A stretch of 64,000 nucleotides of DNA from Nemopilema nomurai. Lineage: Eukaryota > Cnidaria > Scyphozoa > Rhizostomeae > Rhizostomatidae. Shown one piece after another: positions 56,701 through 64,000 of the stretch. The position numbers and the translations under genes were made by a program. The notes beneath the pieces were generated by a model. It did no database searches and was not told the origin of the DNA. It saw only the letters and a program-made list of their open reading frames with translations. The stretch covers positions 1,531,756 to 1,595,755 of the forward strand of contig ML133436.1 of the NCBI GenBank assembly GCA_003864495.1. Reading direction: 5' to 3'. Position 1 is the stretch's first letter, and each line of letters starts with the position of its first letter.

Positions 56701-58177
56701 ATAATGCTATGAAATAAATACCACTTCACCCGCCTTTTCATGTCCTAATTGGCAGATATCTATCGTAGCTTCTCTATATATTCAGGAGGTAATCAAAATT
56801 CTCCTCTATTTTCTAGTCCTTCTTTCTCTTTTGTCTCGTTTTAATTGCACTACCATCTTTGGGTGACATGGTTTTGTCTGTACCTGGTAATCAAAAATAA
56901 GATTTGAAGTTATTTCTTAAACATAAATATTTTGCTATTTTGCAGGCTATTTCAAGTTTTGAATTTTTTGTCATGGGTGGTGCAGCTAAAGCAGTGGCAA
57001 CTCTTCTGACATACCCTTTGCAACTTGCTCAATGCAGACTAAGGGTAGGAGAAATTAAATTTTATGAATTGTATCATACTCTTGAATACCTAAGGATCAA
57101 AATCTCCTGTCAGAGCATTTATTGTAAACCTGCAATGTTGGTGCAAATTTCAAAAAGTCTGAAACTTTGAGATTTTTTCTATTAGTCTTGAAAATGTATG
57201 GTTCAAATTAAAGAATATCAAAATTTTCTAGAATAATTAGTTTTTTATCATTGAGACTATCAAACTGAAGAGAATTTTGAAATCAAGAACTATATGAGAA
57301 GTATACAAAAAAATTTATGCTGAAAGGATATGAATTGTGCGTTTATGTAAGGTATAAAATCTAACCATTTAACCATTCAGATCAAACTTTTGCTAGGAGT
57401 TGAATTCAAATAAAATCCATTGTGACAATTTTCTGTATAACTTTTTAGCATAACCATTCATTGTTATTTATGGAGAAATGGGAATGTATCTTTCAATATC
57501 TTCCCAAAACCACTCAAAGTAATCAGCAGAATAATCAAAATCTTTAATCATAATTTTTTATTTAGGCAAACAGAGACACACAAAACAAGACACAGCAAGG
57601 AATGTTAAAGATGCTTTTGCAGATTTATAGGCAAGTGGGCAGTTAAATTTCGTAATCTTTTTTCAAAAACATTCCCTTGTAGCTTTAGCAAGTCAAAAGA
57701 CAAGCTTTCAAACAATAGTAAAAGAGAGATGAAGGCTTTTTAGAACAATTCAATTATTTTTTCATTGTCCAAATGATATTGGAACAATATAACATTGCAT
57801 TTCAAAAGCCAAATAATGCATCCATATCTGTCAGTTTTTTGTGGTGACAAAGTAGAAATCGTTCCTAAGAAAGTTGGCTTGAATTAGAGCTATCTAAAAT
57901 ATAAGAGAATATGAAGTCTTTTAGCTGGTCTTCTATTTCCTTAATAATGTCTATCATGATTATTGGAGTGGTGACAATCTCTGATGCTCTTTTGATTGCT
58001 ATAACTACACAACTATTCATGGTTCATTTATTTTCTTGCAGAACCAAAGGTTTTATTGGATTGTTCAAAGGACTCGAGGCAAAAATGCTACAAACAATTT
58101 TAACAGCTGCACTTATGTTTCTAGTTTATGAGAAACTCATGAAGATTATAATGAAGTTCTTAAGGGTTGCAAAATAA
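53719..58177 (+). CDS. SLC25A17: SLC25A17/PMP34, peroxisomal CoA/FAD/NAD carrier
   Basis: Eight exons: 53719-53862, 54739-54799, 55401-55622, 55925-56053, 56484-56647, 56946-57044, 57566-57630 and 58042-58177. They join in frame to 339 residues (human 307; the extra is an acidic N-terminal extension, EDLAEEAKD, and a longer middle loop). It is a mitochondrial-carrier-family protein of the peroxisomal membrane that exchanges CoA, FAD and NAD for AMP/PAP. Three repeats carry Px[DE]xx[RK]-type signatures: [27 protein letters not shown] and [15 protein letters not shown]34 hallmarks: [32 protein letters not shown] and [23 protein letters not shown]. The intron after exon 7 starts with GC (ATAG/GCAAGT), a non-canonical GC-AG intron. 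It is divergent from RMI2 and convergent with PRPSAP. Confidence 0.95.
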
Positions 58178-59021
58178 CCTGATTTATTAGTTAGTTACTT
58201 ACTCCTAGACACCCTAGAACTGAATTGTGATGATCAAAGAAATTGTTGATATGACACTTTTCGAAACTTTAAAATGAAGAAAACAAAGAATGCAGTGGCT
58301 TATCATTTAGTTAATGATTTACAAACTGTTTTAAAGATGTTCAGTGTATATATTCTTTATGTTTGTAGAAATTTCTTTTTTTCACAAAATATTGAAAATT
58401 GAACATTTTGAATGTCACAGAACACTTGTTGTTTCATGTTGTTTGTCTGTTTTTCTTTGTCAACCTATTTAGTTATCAACTCAGCCTTATAATTATGCAT
58501 ATAATTTTTCTGCCTAGAACTAAAAAATCCTGATAAAAAAGTTGGCTTGGGTTTTCCTTAGAAAAGCAGCAACCAAGCCGATATGACAATATTATGCCAG
58601 TAAAACTTTAAAATGTCCTCATCTGTAAATTTGCAATACACTGTTTTATGTAGCTTGTAGCCAATATGATTTCCTAAATTGCAAAATTGGCAAAGAAACT
58701 AACGTTTTTACGTATAAAGTTCACATAGAGGATTGTGTCTGTTCTTTTAGTAATTTTAACAGTGATGATAAGTAAAAGAAGCTGATGTATAATTTGATTA
58801 TACAAGTTATATTTGCAAGAAAATGTCCAGTGCTTTATTAATACAAGATTGAACTATATTTAGTTGTTCTGAATTTCGTTCAATATAGGATACAAAATTG
58901 AATACAAAAAAAAATTATTAAAGTACCAAATACCCCTGTGTTGTGCCTTGCTGTTAAGCTTCACTTATCAGGAAACAATGTGAGTAAGCAAACAGGGAAA
59001 ACTTTCAAGAAAAACAAATAC
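58178..59021. other. convergent intergenic region SLC25A17/PRPSAP
   Basis: About 0.84 kb between the two stop codons on opposite strands. AT-rich, with no coding pattern seen; expected to contain both 3' UTRs. Confidence 0.6.
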
Positions 59022-62000
59022 CTAGTCTTCTAGAGGTATGTCTCTGAAGAGGTATGACATGGACTCGCCATTATGAATTCTCCTGACAGCTTCAGCAAGA
59101 ATGGCACTGATGTCAACTGACTTGATTTTTGTGCACCTGGCTTCCTTCTCAGTGGAAGGAATGGTATTGGTAACAATCACCTAGAACAGCAAACAATTCA
59201 CCTGTTGATTTTGTTGATCTTTATAAAATACAGTGGAAGACTACTTATTAATAGTAGGATGGACATAGGACTAATGTGTTAGCATATGATTGTGAACAAC
59301 AATTTTGATAAAATACTATTTAAAATACTCTTTTGAGAAAATTTCTTCTTCCTTCTGCTTTAAATAAGAGCTGAATATGATTATCAAAACCCTCATTGTG
59401 AGTAAATGCTCAAAACACAACAAAAGTAAAGGAAACACTTACTTCATCTATACAAGAATCCTCAATCATTATTGGTGCATTTGAAGATAATAGCCCATGG
59501 GTGGCCATAACATATATTGTGTATGCACCTCGTTCTTTTAAGAGTCTGGCAGCCATTACCAATGGTGAGACATCATCAACTATATCATCCTACAAATATA
59601 CAAAGCAGGGTGTTGTTTCAAAAGTAGAAACAAAACCAAAATTTGAGAAGAGTGTAGCAGAAAACTTGGATGAATAAATTTCAGAAGATATGAATAATCA
59701 TTTCATTTTCCAGTACCAGGAATATACATACGCCTGTATATTAATTTTCCTCTTGAAAACCTCACCCAAACACATTTGGCTTTAACAACAGAACCACACC
59801 ACAGTTGGTAAACATCCAAATATACAAGTCAATTACCACAATAATTGCAATTTTCCCATCCACATCTCCAACCAAATTCATGGGTTGCTTTGTTTTGATA
59901 TGCATACCTATGGAAAGAAATTTTTACAAATCATTTCAAGATTCTAAAATTTTCATCTCTACTTCCTCAGATCACAACACTTTGTGTTAAATGCAAATTA
60001 ATAGAGAACTGTTTAAGAAAATAAAATGCAGCTAGTATTCAAATACCTGGTGGAATGAGCTCTGATGCAACTTCACTGTAGACTGACTTTGAAATTCTCC
60101 TATTCTCTCTGGTGGAGGAGAATGCCTCCCATCCACTATTTCGCTGTCTGCCTCAAACTGATCACCATGAATTACAGCAAGACCAAGTCGTAACCTTTCT
60201 GCAAATGACTGGGCCCTGTATGACAAATTAATCAATTTTAACCTATCTTGTTGTACACAGAATTTTCAGCAAAAAGACAACAATACATTTTGGCATCGTC
60301 AATACGAAAGCCAAGCAATTAGTAAAATTTTGTAGCACAACCTATAGGATAATATTTTCACTTCAATAGTATTAGAAATTCAATGAAATCATTATGAATC
60401 TTTTTAAAAAATCCCATTTGAATTAAATGTTATTGGAATATCAACCTTGCAGCAGATCCTGGGTTTTTTGCAACAATAACTGCATTGCGATAATCTGGAA
60501 CCTAGGAATAAAGTAAAATAACATGAGGTCCACATCAGCTCACAAAGCTGCCAGTATTTTAACCTCCTTATAAAATAAATTTGTATGTATGTTTGTATGT
60601 ATGTATGTTAGATCAAGGGAAGTAGAGAAATATTTCAAATGTCAGCAACAAATGTTCTGTTTATTGTAGAAAGTTGTCTGAGTCTATTGGTCAAACATAT
60701 AATTAGCCTATCAAATCAAATTTCAATAACCCCAATCAACAATTACACAAGAAAGATACAATGCATAACAATTGTATCATTTTAAAATAATATGAAATAA
60801 AACAATAACAAGGAATAATATAACAAGTAGAGAAAATGTCAGCTTATCCTGATTCCCATACCTTATCCTGGATGTACTGGATTAAAAATGGAGAAGCTCT
60901 CAAATTGTCAACAGGACAATTAAAGAAGCCTTGAATCTCTTTTGAATGTAAATCCATTGTAATAACTTGATCTATGCCTGATTGAAGAAATTATTTTGAT
61001 AAAATTGGAAATCCTTTTCCAATCTCATTTCACAGAGGAAAATCTTCAAAATAGGGGACTTGAGAGATTAAAATAAATTGTGTTCTTTGATGCACAGGTC
61101 CTTTGATATCACCTGTTCAGCAGATTTTATCAACTTAATAATAAACATGCATTTTCAGTCTATAACTTTGTCTGCCCACCATGACAAAAATGTTGGAGCT
61201 ATATTCTGTAAATGAACAACTAAAATTGTAAAAAAACTTAACAACCAACAAAAAATTATTTAGTTAGCTAGCTTCCTACAATGACGAAAAACAGATTCAA
61301 CAAAACAATCAGCTGTATTTTATTCAATATCAAAGACAATAGTTGATGAACCATTTTTCCTTATAATGTCATACTAAGTGTTATATCTAACAGTGAACAC
61401 ATTATACAAATAAGATATTAATGCACAATGACCTGATCTACAAAGCATTGTGGCAATGAGTTTAGCTGGAATGGCTCCTCTATTCCTCATTTTGCTCTGC
61501 TTTGAGTATGGGAGATATGGAATGACACCTGTAGCAAATATATCACAATAAATTATGTAAATATGTAAAAAACAGAAAAAACTTTAAGAAAATTAACAGT
61601 TCCTTTAAAATATGGCAGTAGCTTTACCAATGTGAAATTTCCAAGTCATGTATATATAAAGAAAATATTTTGAGCAAATATAATGATGAGTATCAAATAC
61701 TTTGAATTCCAATAGAACAAAAAATTATCATTGAAAGCAAAATAGAAATTTTTTTCAACAGGTCAATTAATTAAGCACTGGTAATGGTTACAGCCTTACC
61801 AACAACCCTGTTAGCACATGATGTTTTTAGAGCATAAGATGTGATAAGCAACTCCATGATGGCATCATTTGGATTACTAAAAAACATGGCAGCCAAATCT
61901 TGAAAGCATCAATTAAAGAAAAATAAGGTAAATCATTAAAAATAAAACACTGGATTCTGGTACAATATTTAAATAATTAAAACTTTATGCCTTATAAATG

Positions 62001-63905
62001 CTTCAAAATATTGTTTTAAAAAATTTCAAAATGCTGCAAAAAATAATTTTGAGGGCTATTTTAGGCCCGTGCAGTTTTCCAAACATTATTTTCATTTAAT
62101 CTGCATAGTTTAGCTTCACCAATGATGTTTGAGCCACTAACTGCTAAACATCAGGTTTTCTGTAAATAACACCATTGTTTTCATAAAATAGTGTTTAAAA
62201 GAACATGTTAACAAGCTATTTTAGTATCTTCTTAGACTTTATTGAATAGTAAAGGAACAACATATACAGAGAAGCCTGAATGTATACTTACTTATCAACA
62301 ATTTGTAGCAAAAATACATCTTTCCCTCTTACTGATGCTTCAATTTCGATTTTTGTTTCTGTTGGAAAATTTTCAAGGGGATGAGATGTAATACTTTTCA
62401 TTAAGCTTCAAAAAGCCAAATGTTTTTGAGCAACAAACTAAAATCGTTAAAAAAACAGATTTAAAGAAACATGCCTTCAAATAACAAATACTATCACCAA
62501 TTTCTATAATTTCATCTTTGAGGGTGCTCACTAGATTGGGAACATGAGAAAAGCAAGATCTGCTTCAATGGAACAAATATTTCCATAAGATGGATAGAAA
62601 ACAAAGATGCATTTCATTCCCTTCAAAAATGCAAGAAAGGGACATTTTCCAGGATTCATTTCTCTTTAAATTCGCCACATGCATTTCTTGACAGCCAGTG
62701 CATTATCATTTCTTGAGCTTAAATAGACAATCATGAATCTTTCTTCATTTTCAAAAATGGCTTTTCTTAAAATTTGATACCAGTTTTATTGTTACTGTCA
62801 GAATACCCTTAACAAATAACTAGAAAAAAAGAAGGTTCCACTGTCATATGTTAGCAACATTGATTTTTCCTTTATCAAATTGGATACAAACCTTTATTTT
62901 TAAAAAACCCAGTTGCTAAAGAGGCAAGTGATATACCGAGTCTCCTGTGAAAATGGACATTGGGCATGACAAATATTCAAAGAATGCATAGTGACAGCTA
63001 ATTTCAATTTTAAATGTTTATTATACACTTGAACTTTCATATTTTTGATCATTTTAAACCAAACAAATATCCAATTTATTTTACATTACATTGCATTCTA
63101 CATTGCATTACAAAACTAAAATTTATAACTTAGTAAGGATATCAAGTTAGGCCTTGCACAGAAAGGCAAACTTGTATAAGCACCATCACTTTCATTTTAA
63201 CCTAAAACCTGAACATGCAATAAAACAAGATCTGTAGTTAAAAACTGATTGATCATTCTAATGTCTGAATAAAGTGTAACTTGCTTGAGCTGATTTATCT
63301 AAAGGGATGTATTTCTATCTTTCTGAAGGAAACATATCAAAAAATAAATTGTTAAGCTGGATTTCTTAACATAAATTTGTTGTCATTTCTATCTGGGACC
63401 CCAAGAAGAAACAGTATTTATGCAAATGATTTTGCTTCAAAATCAAGTTTAGGCAATGACTGCGGGGCCATTTCCAAAAGGACCTGGAACAAAAGTATTT
63501 CTCTAACATGATCTATAGTAACAATATTTTTATTGTTCTTTTAAAATCATTGTCTTTTGATGCCCTTGATAAAAATTCAACAAATATATGTTACTTTTCT
63601 AATAATATTTAATGCTGCACATACAGTTTTAAATTCTCGTTTCTAGAACTCAATCAAATTACTGCAATGATTTTTCAGAAAAAACAAGACCACGTGCTTA
63701 ATGTGCAGCAAATGGTACCAATCCGTAAATCAAAATAACCACATCTTCAGAAAAAAATCTCTCAATTGGGCTCGGCAGCATAACTTCGCCAAATATTTGA
63801 TAAACCATCTGCAACTTTCCTGAAAAAAACTTACTTTGCAATGTTCACAGCCAAAGGCTCTGTGTTGCCTTTCAAGGAGAATAGCAAAACACCTCCTTCA
63901 GCCAT
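59022..63905 (-). CDS. PRPSAP1: PRPSAP, PRPP synthetase-associated protein
   Basis: Eleven exons: 63905-63835, 62944-62892, 62358-62292, 61876-61800, 61528-61433, 60977-60862, 60501-60446, 60215-60088, 59907-59837, 59589-59443 and 59180-59022. They give 346 residues (human 356-369). It is a catalytically inactive relative of PRPP synthetase that regulates the PRPS complex in nucleotide synthesis. Landmarks: [111 protein letters not shown] and [14 protein letters not shown]. The PRPP loop of active enzymes (DDxxDTxGT) is [10 protein letters not shown] here, so it is the associated protein. The exon 8 end is uncertain (60088 keeps frame). The reading frame stays open from the ATG back to about the right edge, so a longer N-terminus is possible. 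Confidence 0.94.
60585..60611. repeat. (TATG)n microsatellite
   Basis: Imperfect GTAT/TATG tetramer run of about 27 bases in a PRPSAP intron. Confidence 0.8.
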
Positions 63906-64000
63906 GCCTGTTCGGCGGCCTAGCTTCCTTCTGCTAACCGAGGAGCTGCGGTTGTCGTAGGAAAAGTGAGAAGCCGTTTTGGTAAAAAGCTTTGACTTTA

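Overview
The window is a 64-kb, AT-rich, intron-dense piece of a metazoan nuclear genome. The proteins align well to vertebrate orthologues, most introns are about 100 bases to 1 kb with GT-AG ends, and the repeats (Penelope-like retroelement tails, MITE-like elements, a tRNA-derived SINE head) suit a non-bilaterian animal. My best guess is an anthozoan cnidarian, by inference only. Almost no complete gene fits in one ORF, so the gene models below come from joining splice acceptors and donors by hand while keeping the reading frame and the family alignment. Exon edges are good estimates, not transcript evidence.

Layout from left to right: MEIOB (minus, runs off the left edge, about 1-5064); ADAP/centaurin-alpha (minus, 6890-14533) with two alternative tandem copies of its ArfGAP-encoding first two exons; a Penelope-like retroelement tail; a KNOP1-like lysine-rich nucleolar protein (plus, 15779-17584); NAT9 (minus, 17722-19871), tail to tail with it; an unassigned stretch with coding-like patches (19.9-21.5 kb); ATP5PD, the mitochondrial ATP synthase d subunit (minus, 21497-27076), whose first intron carries a 2.9-kb near-perfect palindromic transposon with a second transposon nested in one arm; a second retroelement tail; RINT1 (minus, 28160-35051); TUBGCP6 (minus, 36086-51246, 29 modelled exons); a GGGGCTTATTCGAG-rich MITE; RMI2 (minus, 52685-53574), head to head over 144 bases with SLC25A17/PMP34 (plus, 53719-58177); and PRPSAP (minus, 59022-63905).

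The genes are not an operon. They are housekeeping or conserved loci: meiotic recombination (MEIOB), BLM-complex genome stability (RMI2), ER-Golgi tethering and checkpoint (RINT1), microtubule nucleation (TUBGCP6), peroxisomal CoA/NAD carrier (SLC25A17), PRPP synthase regulation (PRPSAP), ATP synthase, tubulin-linked acetyltransferase (NAT9) and Arf signalling (ADAP). Nothing resembles a bacterial-style defence system or a viral genome. The most unusual structures are the duplicated, mutually exclusive ArfGAP cassettes of ADAP and the hairpin-forming palindrome inside the ATP5PD pre-mRNA.
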